Shown here: in pieces, positions 54,994-62,724 of the stretch
Numbering within the stretch: the stretch's first letter is position 1
How the letters are laid out: each line of letters begins with the position of its first letter
Origin: Gp6-AA40 sp035571515
Lineage (GTDB): Bacteria > Acidobacteriota > Vicinamibacteria > Vicinamibacterales > UBA2999
Direction: 5' to 3'
DNA length: 64,000 nucleotides
NCBI GenBank assembly: GCA_035571515.1
Contig: DATNCQ010000173.1
Location: forward strand, 9,154-73,153
Made by a program: the position numbers and the translations under genes
Notes under the pieces: model-generated
What the model saw: only the letters and a program-made list of their open reading frames with translations
What the model was told of the DNA's origin: nothing
Database searches by the model: none

Positions 54994-55845
54994 TCACGTG
55001 CTCGCCTGTGCGCGGATGCGGAATGGTGGCGGCTGGCTCCCGTCGACATCCGTGAAGCCGTATTCGCGTGCGAGCGTGCCGACCTCCACGAGCTGACCCG
55101 ACTTTTCGAGAACCCGCGCATCCGATGCCAGCGCCACGATCGCGCGGCCCAGGTACGCGGTCGTCTCATTCGGCCCGCCAGGCCGGTTGCGGAACTCCAG
55201 CGCGCCGGCCCGCCGGAACGCCTCGACGACACGCTCGGTACGCATGAACCCGGGCGCGACCGCGAGCGCCGCGATGCTGTGCTCGCGCAATTCCTGGGCG
55301 ATGGCCCACGTCATCCGGGCAACGGCGTTCTTCGCCAGGTCGTAGAACACGTTGCGCAGGTAGGGGAGCGGCTCGAGGTTCGCGGACGTGCTGACGATCA
55401 ACCCGCGCCGCACGGCCAGGCGGCTCGCGACGAGATGCGCGCGGACACCGGCGGTGAACATGCGATCCCATTGCTCGAGCGGCTGCTCCCAGAACGGCAC
55501 CAGCGGAAGAGGACGGCATTCGCTGTTCTCGTAGCCGCCCCACACGTTGTTGACCAGGATGTCGAGCCGCCCATGGTCGCTGCGGATGCGGGCGAAGAGC
55601 GATTCGACGTCTGCGTCGACCGTATGGTCACACCGAACGGCGATGCCGCGGCCGCCACGGTTCGTGATCTCCCGGGCGCACTCGTCGATCGTGCCCGGGA
55701 CATTGTCCGTGGTCGGTCCGCCGCTGACGCTTCGCCCCGTGACGTAGACGATGGCGCCCGCCTCGCCAAGTTCGAGCGCGATTCCGCGTCCCGCCCCGCG
55801 GCTGGCGCCAGTAACCAAGGCGACGATGTTGTCCAGTCGCGTCAT
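54994..55845 (-). CDS. Short-chain dehydrogenase/reductase
   Basis: A 283-residue classical SDR. The cofactor motif TGASRGAGRG is at residues 13-22; the NNVWGG strand corresponds to NNAG; the catalytic Ser is in IVSTSAN and Tyr-x-x-x-Lys is in FYDLAKNAV. The segment after the cofactor site (VYVTGRSVSGGPT) has an Arg suggesting NADP(H) use. Length and motifs match enzymes resembling dehydrogenase/reductase SDR family member 1. It is cytosolic and faces the DUF1800 gene (9-base gap) convergently. The substrate is unknown. Confidence 0.9.
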   Translation of the reverse strand: MTRLDNIVALVTGASRGAGRGIALELGEAGAIVYVTGRSVSGGPTTDNVPGTIDECAREITNRGGRGIAVRCDHTVDADVESLFARIRSDHGRLDILVNNVWGGYENSECRPLPLVPFWEQPLEQWDRMFTAGVRAHLVASRLAVRRGLIVSTSANLEPLPYLRNVFYDLAKNAVARMTWAIAQELREHSIAALAVAPGFMRTERVVEAFRRAGALEFRNRPGGPNETTAYLGRAIVALASDARVLEKSGQLVEVGTLAREYGFTDVDGSQPPPFRIRAQAST

Positions 55846-55876
55846 GTGTGTTGAACCGGCTATTGGCGCCTCTGCG

Positions 55877-56395
55877 TCACTCTACCCGCGTAAGCTTCCA
55901 CCGAGTATCGTTGGCGGGCGCCGCGGAAGGTACGGCTCGCGCACCAATCAGGCAATTGACGTCCGCAGACTTCTGCGTCAGCGTCAGCGTGTTTCCCTCG
56001 ACTCGAAACTGGAATCTCATGAAGGCGGCGCCCCCCATGCAGTTCGGGACTCGCGCCACCGTCGGGCGAATCGTCAATGTCGTGCCCGACGTTTCGTACG
56101 TCCCCGTGTTGGCCACGAAAGAATCGAAAGCTGTGGTCTTCTCTGCGGTGGTTGGATCCTCAGCCTTGAACAGGGGGCGAGGCTGGTTCCCGGGCACCCA
56201 CATGTAGCTGTAATGGGTTCGCGTGAAGATAAACAGCCCCGGCTGTGGATTCGAAACATTGGATGCACCCGCTCCCGTAACCACGATCTCGGCGACCTTC
56301 CAGGCGCCTTCCAGGGGACCTCGCGCACCGCTTTGTGCAGCAAGTGTCACCGAGAACATCACGACCATGAGTACAGCTTTCAGGAAACGGATCAT
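55877..56395 (-). CDS. Small exported lipocalin-like beta protein, function unknown
   Basis: A 172-residue exported protein (signal FLKAVLMVVMFSVTLAAQ). The mature part starts GPLEGAWKVAEIVVTG and continues QPGLFIFTRTHYSYMWVPG and RFQFRVEGNTLTLTQKSADV, a pattern seen in small exported lipocalin-like beta proteins of acidobacteria that begin with a GxW segment. Two cysteines (PNCMGG, NCLIGA) could pair. The ATG at 56395 has AGGAG six bases upstream, and the longer frame to 56710 is rejected. It lies downstream of the PD-(D/E)XK-like gene across a 101-base gap holding an attC-like half site. Confidence 0.7.
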   Translation of the reverse strand: MIRFLKAVLMVVMFSVTLAAQSGARGPLEGAWKVAEIVVTGAGASNVSNPQPGLFIFTRTHYSYMWVPGNQPRPLFKAEDPTTAEKTTAFDSFVANTGTYETSGTTLTIRPTVARVPNCMGGAAFMRFQFRVEGNTLTLTQKSADVNCLIGARAVPSAAPANDTRWKLTRVE

Positions 56396-56445
56396 CTTGC
56401 GCTCCTTTTTCTTCTTGCCATACCACCGGTGGTCAATCCCGTCGG

Positions 56446-56480
56446 TCTCACGATTGCGCTTCAGCCGCGGCGCGTCTCGT
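56446..56480. repeat. attC-like half site
   Basis: On the minus strand, CGCGGCTGAAGCGCAATCGTGAGACC (longer than half an attC arm) is nearly the same as the arm GCGGCTGAAGCGCTATGTCAGGC of site A at 37734. Only one arm is visible; the opposite box was not found within 150 bases. It lies in a 101-base gap between two minus-strand genes. Confidence 0.2.
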
Positions 56481-56496
56481 TCCCGAGTGCCCGATC

Positions 56497-57063
56497 CTAT
56501 GCGCCGGCCCTCAGTACAACGAGATGAACGCCCATTAACCCGAGCTTCTTCTTGAGCTCCGCCTCGTGCGCGTCGAGTTGCCTGTTCCGACGTCCACCAA
56601 GACCGCACACGCCGATCACTACGTCGTTGCCTGCTGCCGCAAGGGTGCATTGCCCGATGAAGCGCTGGAACTCTGAATTCGGTCCCTTGGTGGCCGAGAG
56701 CGTGAGCCACTTGACTTCCACAGCCAGACTGCCGTCGTTGGCATCGACTGCCGCAAGATCAAAGTTATTTCGGATTCCGAATACATCGACGACGGTTCGC
56801 GCCTTGCTTCGCGCCCAACAGGCCGGGCAGCCTTCAACACGATGCTCGAAGTGCGAAACCGCACGATCGCACGTGGGCCTGCACTTGACGCTGCGATTCG
56901 CTGGGTGAGTAAACACACGAATCTCCGGGTTGGCCCGGGAGAGTTCCCATGCCGGCTGGACGATGTGATCTCTCTCGAATGCCGCTTCATTTTGAACGAC
57001 TCCCGGCGGACGTGCGGCTTCAATCCGGGTGACCAACGTAGCGGCAAACTCTCGAATGTCCAC
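56497..57063 (-). CDS. Uncharacterised protein with PD-(D/E)XK-like motif and paired cysteines
   Basis: A 188-residue cytosolic protein. The C-terminal half has NNFDLAAVDANDGSLAVEVKW, in which Asp then Glu-Val-Lys follow the nuclease-fold pattern D-x(n)-ExK, with a following helix FQRFIGQCTLAAAGND (Gln-rich as in Holliday-junction or restriction-type nucleases). The N-terminal half carries paired cysteines (VKCRPTCDR and GCPACWARS) that could bind zinc. I do not recognise the family. A nuclease or restriction-like role is inference from the motif alone. Two short open frames precede it on the same strand (57076-57362). Confidence 0.6.
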   Translation of the reverse strand: MDIREFAATLVTRIEAARPPGVVQNEAAFERDHIVQPAWELSRANPEIRVFTHPANRSVKCRPTCDRAVSHFEHRVEGCPACWARSKARTVVDVFGIRNNFDLAAVDANDGSLAVEVKWLTLSATKGPNSEFQRFIGQCTLAAAGNDVVIGVCGLGGRRNRQLDAHEAELKKKLGLMGVHLVVLRAGA

Positions 57064-57075
57064 TGAGGAATCGCT

Positions 57076-57282
57076 CTATTGCGCCTGCCCCCGCCACCCG
57101 CGGCTGGCCCGCGCTGAGCCGCCCACCGCAGCGTTGATCTTCTCGACGTTCCTATCGAGCACGTTGAAGATCACCGATCGGCCCAAGGTTCCGAAGACCA
57201 GGAGGAGTGCTGCTTTCCGCCGAACGCCACCAGATGGTCTGGCCGTGAGAGCTGAGAACGACTCACGCGCGTTAGGCCTCAT
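57076..57282 (-). CDS. Doubtful small protein of 68 residues
   Basis: A short frame with a central stretch (AALLLVFGTLGRSVIFNVLD) of hydrophobic character followed by RNVEKINAAVGG, which looks protein-like, between Arg-rich ends. The ATG overlaps the stop of the 27-residue frame by four bases. No family is recognised. It could be a real small gene co-transcribed with the PD-(D/E)XK-like gene, or debris. Confidence 0.25.
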   Translation of the reverse strand: MRPNARESFSALTARPSGGVRRKAALLLVFGTLGRSVIFNVLDRNVEKINAAVGGSARASRGWRGQAQ

Positions 57283-57362
57283 CGCTCAGACACTGGATTC
57301 GAGGAGCAGACAAGCAGCAGCGACGTCGCCACGATCAGGCCGAGGACTGTTTCGTGTCGCAT
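57279..57362 (-). CDS. Doubtful 27-residue signal-peptide-like frame
   Basis: MRHETVLGLIVATSLLLVC followed by SSNPVSER and stop. It reads as a lipoprotein-like signal peptide with a LLLVC lipobox-like end. AAGGGA lies 4 bases before the ATG. Its stop codon is ATGA-coupled to the 68-residue frame. It may be the surviving start of a broken exported-protein gene. Confidence 0.3.
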   Translation of the reverse strand: MRHETVLGLIVATSLLLVCSSNPVSER

Positions 57363-57397
57363 ATCGTCCCTTCGACGCAGCCGGGCGCGGCACGATT

Positions 57398-58213
57398 CTA
57401 ACGGCGACTACTCAGCCTGAGCTCCTGGATCTGCTTTGCGGCATCCTCGACCTGCATGGCCAGGATCTGCTGTCCGAACAATGCCGTGGCTTTGGCTGGA
57501 TTGCCGATGTGCCCCTGGCCGTCACCAGCTTTACCGAGGCCCATGCGGCTGAATCGCAGCATCGAAGGGTTCAGGTACATCAGGCTGGACGTGTCATGCG
57601 TGCCTGCATGCGAGCCGACATCCTCGGCACTGACCCCCTGCGAGATCACCCAGTCGTCGCCCCTGCCCGGGTAATACGCGGAGATGTGATGTACCCGCGC
57701 GTTGGTCGCCGCCCACTCCTTGTTGAGCGCCTCCGCGACCAGCTTCTGTCCCGCCTGGTTCCCGCCGCTGTCGCCGACGAGCGCAATATCGATGAACCCG
57801 TGCTGCCTCAGGCTGCGAGCCGCATATTCGAGTACCTTGCTGAACACGTCTTCCGGCAGTGAGATCGTGCCGGCGAAGCGCATGTGCCCGGTCGGCGGGT
57901 TGATCTCGCCCTCCGGCACGTAGGCGATGACCGGCGCGACCAGCGCGTTGCCAAGCCGCTTGGCAACTTCACCAGCCTTGTACTTCACCAGGTAGTTGTG
58001 CTTTCCCAGCACCATGTGCGGCCCGTTCTGTTCCGTGCCGCCCGTCGGGATGATGACCGTCGTCTTGCCGGCGGCAATGGCGTCGCGCACTTCGATCCAG
58101 GTCAAATCCTCGAGGAAGACGCTATCGCTCTGTGGAACAGACGGTGCCTGTGCCGCAGACATCGGGAGCAGGTACGCGAGGGCGACAAGCAGGAGAACGT
58201 TGACAGCTCGCAT
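57398..58213 (-). CDS. Exported creatininase-family protein
   Basis: A 271-residue exported protein of the creatininase fold (signal MRAVNVLLLVALAYLLPMSA). The metal-site loop is IIPTGGTEQNGPHMVLGKHN, where classical creatininase has TEQHGPH followed by an Asp ligand; here the His is Asn and the Asp position is His. The second region is EGEINPPTGHMRFAGTISLP and the third is GDSGGNQAGQ. Amide hydrolysis outside the cytoplasm is possible but the altered ligands make the reaction uncertain. The ATG at 58213 follows AAGGAG; the frame to 58450 overlaps the deaminase gene. Confidence 0.82.
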   Translation of the reverse strand: MRAVNVLLLVALAYLLPMSAAQAPSVPQSDSVFLEDLTWIEVRDAIAAGKTTVIIPTGGTEQNGPHMVLGKHNYLVKYKAGEVAKRLGNALVAPVIAYVPEGEINPPTGHMRFAGTISLPEDVFSKVLEYAARSLRQHGFIDIALVGDSGGNQAGQKLVAEALNKEWAATNARVHHISAYYPGRGDDWVISQGVSAEDVGSHAGTHDTSSLMYLNPSMLRFSRMGLGKAGDGQGHIGNPAKATALFGQQILAMQVEDAAKQIQELRLSSRR

Positions 58214-58245
58214 GGCACTCCTTCTCGATTGCTGGCGGCCCAGCG

Positions 58246-58683
58246 TCACAGCCCGATGTCCTCGTTCCAGATCGCGGGGTGCTCGCGGATGAACCGCTGC
58301 ATCATCTCGATGCAGCGGGCGTCCTGGAGCACTTCCACGGACACGCCGCGGTCCCGCAGGAGATCTTCCTCGCCGCGGAAGGTGACGTTCTCGCCGACCA
58401 CGATGCGTGGGATGCGGTACAGCAGGATCGCCCCCGAGCACATCGCGCATGGGGACAGGGTCGTGTACAGGACGCTCCGGGTATACACCGCCGCCGCGCG
58501 CCGGCCGGCGTTCTCCAGGGCATCCATCTCGCCGTGGAGGATGGCGCTGCCGCGCTGCACGCGCCGGTTGTGCCCCCGGCCGATGATCCGGCCCTCGTGA
58601 ACGAGGACGGAGCCGATCGGCACGCCCCCCTCGGCCAGCCCGGCCTCGGCTTCGGCGATGGCGGCCTTCAGGAATTCGTCCAT
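58246..58683 (-). CDS. Nucleoside/cytosine deaminase (fungal FCY1-like) family
   Basis: A 145-residue zinc deaminase. The active site is HGEMDALEN (His and catalytic Glu) and TLSPCAMCSGA (two Cys ligands). The sequence follows yeast-type cytosine deaminase unusually closely: GGVPIGSVLV, GRGHNRRVQRGSAILHGE, LYTTLSPCAMC, RIPRIVVGENVTF and the C-terminal NEDIGL. This suggests cytosine or another pyrimidine base as substrate, more than the tRNA-adenosine deaminase TadA. Start at 58683 aligns with the family N-terminus; upstream ATGs at 58698 and 58758 are less likely. It is cytosolic. Confidence 0.88.
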   Translation of the reverse strand: MDEFLKAAIAEAEAGLAEGGVPIGSVLVHEGRIIGRGHNRRVQRGSAILHGEMDALENAGRRAAAVYTRSVLYTTLSPCAMCSGAILLYRIPRIVVGENVTFRGEEDLLRDRGVSVEVLQDARCIEMMQRFIREHPAIWNEDIGL

Positions 58684-58770
58684 CGGCTCCGACCGCATGC
58701 CTCCGTGCGCGCGGATGCTAGCACGGACACCCACACCGCGACGTCGAACGTTTTTCACGTCATCGCGGCT

Positions 58771-59175
58771 TCATCGGCGAGGGCGCGGTTCAGGAGGCGG
58801 CGGAATGGAGTCCGCGGGATCGGGCCAGTACACGCGCGACAGGTAATGCAGCGCGATGCCCGCGCCCCAGCGGTTCGGGGCCGTCCAGATCACGAGCACC
58901 GCGAGCACGACGAGCAGAGCGATGCCGAGCACACGATGCGAGCGCACCACCCCGAAATAGATCAAGACGATCATCACGCCCAGCGGCAGCCGATCCCCGA
59001 TGATGGTGAAGGCCCACGTGTCACCGGGATTACGTGTGTAGACCAGGCCGCAGGTTGAACAGCGTTCGAGCTGGGACCACCCGGAAAACAGCCGCCCCTC
59101 GCCGCAGTGGGGACAGCGGTTACGCAGGCCACGCCAGAGCGCAGTACGGATCAATTTCGAGCGGGAAGGCGGCAT
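58771..59175 (-). CDS. DUF983 small membrane protein
   Basis: A 134-residue membrane protein of the DUF983 family. The N-terminus has a zinc-ribbon-like pair of motifs, NRCPHCGEGRLFSGW and ERCSTCGLVYTRNPGDTWAF, followed by two hydrophobic segments (LGVMIVLIYFGVV and LGIALLVVLAVLVIW) and a proline-rich tail. The four cysteines in CPHC and CSTC probably bind zinc. The function is unknown. The ATG at 59175 is chosen with AAGGA upstream; longer starts up to 59223 would overlap the divergent amidase gene. It is followed closely by the deaminase gene. Confidence 0.85.
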   Translation of the reverse strand: MPPSRSKLIRTALWRGLRNRCPHCGEGRLFSGWSQLERCSTCGLVYTRNPGDTWAFTIIGDRLPLGVMIVLIYFGVVRSHRVLGIALLVVLAVLVIWTAPNRWGAGIALHYLSRVYWPDPADSIPPPPEPRPRR

Positions 59176-59221
59176 AGGTCCTTGTGCGGTCGACGAGGAT
59201 CGGGAAGAATCTGGCGGCATC

Positions 59222-60778
59222 ATGCGTCATTGCATCCAGGTCGCGGCGGCCGGCGCGGTTCTTTGCCTGGCGTCGCCCGCGGCGGCGCAGGCGCCGTTTC
59301 ATCTCGAAGAAGCGACCATTTCCAGTATTCGCTCCGCGTTCGCAAGCGGGCAGCTCACCTGCGCGCAATTGACGAAGCTGTATCTCGACCGCATCGAGGC
59401 CTACAACCTGAAAGGTCCGTCGCTTCATTCCATCATTACCGTGAATCCCAAAGCGATGGAGACGGCGGCCGGCATGGACCGGCAATACCAGGCCGACCGC
59501 GCGGGCGTCGGCGCGCTGCACTGCATTCCTCTCGTGCTCAAGGACAACTTCAACACCGCCGACATGCCGACGACGGGCGGCAACGTCGGCATGAAGGATT
59601 CGCGCCCCTCGGCCGACGCCTTCACCGTCGCGAAGCTGCGAAAAGCCGGTGCGCTCATCCTCGGCAAGGCGAACCTGCAGGAATTCGCGCGCGGCGGCAT
59701 GTCGAAATCGAGCCTCGGCGGGCAGGTGCTCAACCCCTACGACCTCACGCGCACGCCGGGCGGTTCGTCCGGCGGCACCGGGGCGTCGGTCGCGGCCAAC
59801 CTCGCGCTCGCGGGCACGGGCAGCGACACCGGCCAATCGATCCGCTCGCCCTCGTCCGCGAACAATCTCGTCGGCGTGCGGCCGACGCGGGGTCTCGTCA
59901 GCCGCGGCGGCGTCATTCCGAACAGCCAGACCCAGGACGAGGTTGGCCCGCTCGCGCGCACCGTGACCGATGCGGCGCTCATCCTCGACGTCATGGCCGG
60001 CTACGACCCCGCCGATCCCATCACCGCCTTCGGGCGCGGCCATCAGCCTGCGAGCTACACGCACCTGCTGCGCGCGGATGCGCTCGCGGGCGCGCGCATC
60101 GGCGCGATGACGAACCTGTTTGGCAGGGACGAACGTCACCGCGAGGTCAACAAGGCGATGGACGCGGTCATCGCCAGGATGCAACGCGCGGGCGCCACCG
60201 TCGTTCGCTTCGAGCTTCCCGAATACGATCGGCTTCTTCCCATCCTCGCGACGGACGTCTACGAGGCGAGGACGGTCACGGAACGATACTTCGCCGCGCT
60301 TCCGCCCAACTCGCCCGTCACGAGCTACGGCGCGCTGCTGGCGCCGAAGACCTCCGCCGTGCAGAAGACGCTCGAAACCGAATACCGCATAGCCGACGGC
60401 ATGAACAGCGCGGAGTACAAGGACCGGATGCTGAACCGCGACAGGCTCCGGCTCGCGGTGGCGAACAAGATGGCGGAGTTGAATCTCGACGCCATCCTCT
60501 ACCCGCACCAGAAAATCCTGGTGGTGCCGGTGACCGCCGCCGATCAGGTCGAGCGCAACGGCCCGCTGTCGAATGGCACCGGCTTCCCGGCGGTCACCTT
60601 TCAGGCGGGATTCTCCGCCGCCACCGCCACGGCGCCCCTGGGCGTTCCCATAGGGGCCGAGCTGCTCGGCCTCGACTTCAGCGAAGACAAGCTGCTCTCG
60701 TACGTCTACGCGCTCGAACAGGCGGCGAACCCGCGCAAATCACCCCGGAGCACGCCTCCGCTGCGGGGCGAACCGTAA
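59222..60778 (+). CDS. Exported amidase (amidase signature family)
   Basis: A 518-residue exported amidase-signature enzyme. Signal peptide to about Ala22; the Ser-Ser-Lys triad is Lys107 in LVLKDNF, Ser183 in the GGSSGG motif (with GTGASVAANLALAGTGSDTG) and nucleophile Ser206 in TGQSIRSP. The rest of the fold includes GVRPTRGLVSRGGVIPNS and QDEVGPLARTV. It hydrolyses an amide outside the cytoplasm; the family ranges widely, so no substrate is assigned. It is divergent from the DUF983 gene and followed by a DUF4097 gene on the same strand. Confidence 0.9.
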   Translation: MRHCIQVAAAGAVLCLASPAAAQAPFHLEEATISSIRSAFASGQLTCAQLTKLYLDRIEAYNLKGPSLHSIITVNPKAMETAAGMDRQYQADRAGVGALHCIPLVLKDNFNTADMPTTGGNVGMKDSRPSADAFTVAKLRKAGALILGKANLQEFARGGMSKSSLGGQVLNPYDLTRTPGGSSGGTGASVAANLALAGTGSDTGQSIRSPSSANNLVGVRPTRGLVSRGGVIPNSQTQDEVGPLARTVTDAALILDVMAGYDPADPITAFGRGHQPASYTHLLRADALAGARIGAMTNLFGRDERHREVNKAMDAVIARMQRAGATVVRFELPEYDRLLPILATDVYEARTVTERYFAALPPNSPVTSYGALLAPKTSAVQKTLETEYRIADGMNSAEYKDRMLNRDRLRLAVANKMAELNLDAILYPHQKILVVPVTAADQVERNGPLSNGTGFPAVTFQAGFSAATATAPLGVPIGAELLGLDFSEDKLLSYVYALEQAANPRKSPRSTPPLRGEP

Positions 60779-60858
60779 CGCCGCCCGCTCAGTGGCTGCG
60801 TACCTGGTGTTAACCGGAAAGGGTGTCCGTCCGTTGTAGATGTTCGAGGAGAGAATCG

Positions 60859-61824
60859 ATGTCAAGACGTGCACTGTTGATCGGTGCGTTGACGACGACG
60901 CTCATCGTCGACGCCTCGTCCGCGGCGGCGGAGTACCGGGCTGAGCGGCAGATGACGCTCCGGTCCGGTGGGACCTTCATGCTCGATTCCGACACGGGCG
61001 CGGTGACCGTCACCGGCGATTCGCCCTCCGGCGCGCTGGTCTCCATAACATCGCGGCGCGACGATTTCGCCAGCCGCTACGACGTGCGGTTCGAGGAAGG
61101 CAGCGACGGCATCACGGTCAGCGTCAAGCGGCGCGGGACCTGGCTGGCGGACATGTTCCACAGCGCGTGGGGCGATAACACGCGCATCGTCATCCGCGTT
61201 CCGCGCTCGACTCCGACCAGGGTCAGCACCAGCGGCGGGTCGATCCGCGCGTCTGCGCTCGGCAACGCGAAGCTGCGCACCTCCGGCGGCAGCATCGACG
61301 CCGCGGAGCTCGCGGGCGCAGCGCTGCTGTCGACGAGCGGCGGTTCGATCACGGTGCGAACGGTCGGCGGAAACCTCGACGCCGACACATCCGGGGGCGG
61401 CATCCGCGCGAGTGACATCCGGGGCGCGGTGCGTGTCGACACGAGCGGCGGCAGTATCGTCGTGGAGAATGCCGCGGGCGACGTGCTGGCCAGCACCAGC
61501 GGCGGCGGCGTGCGCGTCACCGGCGCCGGCGGACGCGTCGATGCGCACACCTCCGGCGGATCGGTCGACGTCCTGTTCACCAGGGGCAACGCGCGAGGCG
61601 GCGATCTGGCGACGAGCGGCGGCGGGATCACGGCAGGGGTCGACCCGGGAGTCGGGCTCACGATCGACGCGGGGTCCTCCGGGGGCGACGTCAACACGGA
61701 CGTGCCGGTGGCGATCCGAGGTGCCGCCTCCCGCCGTGAGCTGAGGGGCGATCTGAACGGCGGCGGACCGCTGCTGCGCATGCGCACGAGCGGCGGCGGC
61801 GTGCGGATCGCCTCGATTCGCTAG
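60859..61824 (+). CDS. Exported DUF4097 beta-strand repeat protein
   Basis: A 321-residue exported protein (signal RRALLIGALTTTLIVDASSAAA). After a short N-terminal domain it has at least ten copies of a 10- to 15-residue repeat with the core TSGGSI or TSGGGI (from about residue 118), each predicted to be one turn of a right-handed beta solenoid. This is the DUF4097 pattern, thought to be exported adhesin-like or anti-sigma-linked. GAGGAGA precedes the ATG at 60859, and the frame to 60823 is not needed. The role is not known. Confidence 0.86.
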   Translation: MSRRALLIGALTTTLIVDASSAAAEYRAERQMTLRSGGTFMLDSDTGAVTVTGDSPSGALVSITSRRDDFASRYDVRFEEGSDGITVSVKRRGTWLADMFHSAWGDNTRIVIRVPRSTPTRVSTSGGSIRASALGNAKLRTSGGSIDAAELAGAALLSTSGGSITVRTVGGNLDADTSGGGIRASDIRGAVRVDTSGGSIVVENAAGDVLASTSGGGVRVTGAGGRVDAHTSGGSVDVLFTRGNARGGDLATSGGGITAGVDPGVGLTIDAGSSGGDVNTDVPVAIRGAASRRELRGDLNGGGPLLRMRTSGGGVRIASIR

Positions 61825-61904
61825 CGCAAGACCGGGGAGTAATCCTCGGCGATTGCCCGCGCCCGGCTCTCGTGTTACCGTGCCGTCGCTTGCGTGAGGG
61901 GACC

Positions 61905-62708
61905 GTGCCCACGATCAAAACTGCCGCGCTCGAGGTGTTTGGCATCGTTGCCCTGGCGTCCTGCCTGCTGCTGGCACAGACGCAAAAGCCCGGGGAATAT
62001 CCGCAGGGCGGCACGCCTTCTCCGATGATGAATTTTTTCGTGACGAGCGTGCCGGTCGGCGACGGCGGCAATCTCGGTGGACTGGCGGGCGCCGATGCGC
62101 ATTGCCAGACGCTCGCCGCGGCCGCAGGCGCCGGTCAGCGCACGTGGCACGCCTATCTGAGCACGCAGGCCCGGCCCGGCACGCCGGCTGTGAACGCGCG
62201 CGACCGCATCGGCAGAGGCCCCTGGTACAACTTCCGCGGCGAGATGATCGCGCAGGATCTGGCGCATCTGCACGGCGACACGCTGGAACTTGCCCATCAG
62301 GGCAACAATCTGAACAAGCTCACCGGGCTGACGGAAAAAGGCCAGATCGTGCCCGGGCTGTACGACTACAACGATCCGCGCGACGGCGACTGGGAGTACG
62401 TCAAGAACACCCGGTTCTCCAGCCGGCATGAAATGCTCACCGGCACGCAACCCGATGGCACCGCGTTCACAGATAGCCAGGATCACACCTGCGATAACTG
62501 GACGAGCAACAGGAGCCCGGATCCCGGAAAGTCCGGCGGCGACCTGAATGCGTCCGATGGCCGGCTCAACGCGCAGATCGGTTTTCCGGACCGCAATGGC
62601 GGCGGCAGCGGTTCCTGGAACTCCGCGCACGGAACGCGCGGCTGCGCCCAGGCGGATCTGCCGAGGACCCACGGCCAGGGCCTCTTCTACTGCTTCGCCA
62701 TCAACTAG
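61905..62708 (+). CDS. Secreted lectin-like (C-type-lectin-like fold) protein, copy 1
   Basis: A 267-residue exported protein with a GTG start at 61905 (AGGGGA just upstream) and a signal peptide ending near Gln25. The mature domain has GGNLGGLAGADAHCQTLAAA, TWHAYLSTQ, VNARDRIGRGPWYN, DHTCDNWTSN and a C-terminal GCAQADLPRT ... GLFYCFAIN; the conserved cysteines would make disulphides typical of this family, which is common in acidobacteria. It is next to a close homologue (62725-63462), so the pair is a tandem duplication. The ligand is unknown. Confidence 0.85.
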   Translation: MPTIKTAALEVFGIVALASCLLLAQTQKPGEYPQGGTPSPMMNFFVTSVPVGDGGNLGGLAGADAHCQTLAAAAGAGQRTWHAYLSTQARPGTPAVNARDRIGRGPWYNFRGEMIAQDLAHLHGDTLELAHQGNNLNKLTGLTEKGQIVPGLYDYNDPRDGDWEYVKNTRFSSRHEMLTGTQPDGTAFTDSQDHTCDNWTSNRSPDPGKSGGDLNASDGRLNAQIGFPDRNGGGSGSWNSAHGTRGCAQADLPRTHGQGLFYCFAIN

Positions 62709-62724
62709 CATCGCGAACACGCTC

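Larger units (their letters stand above)
57064..57397. other. Gap with two overlapping short minus-strand frames
   Basis: 334 bases between the PD-(D/E)XK-like gene and the creatininase-like gene, which is read in the same direction (minus). It holds two overlapping short frames: a 27-residue signal-like peptide (57279-57362) and a 68-residue frame (57076-57282) ending 12 bases before the PD-(D/E)XK-like gene. No other signal is seen. Confidence 0.45.

Noticed and set aside
59120..60508. A 462-codon minus-strand open frame
   Set aside because: Antisense shadow of the amidase, which has an intact Ser-Ser-Lys triad.
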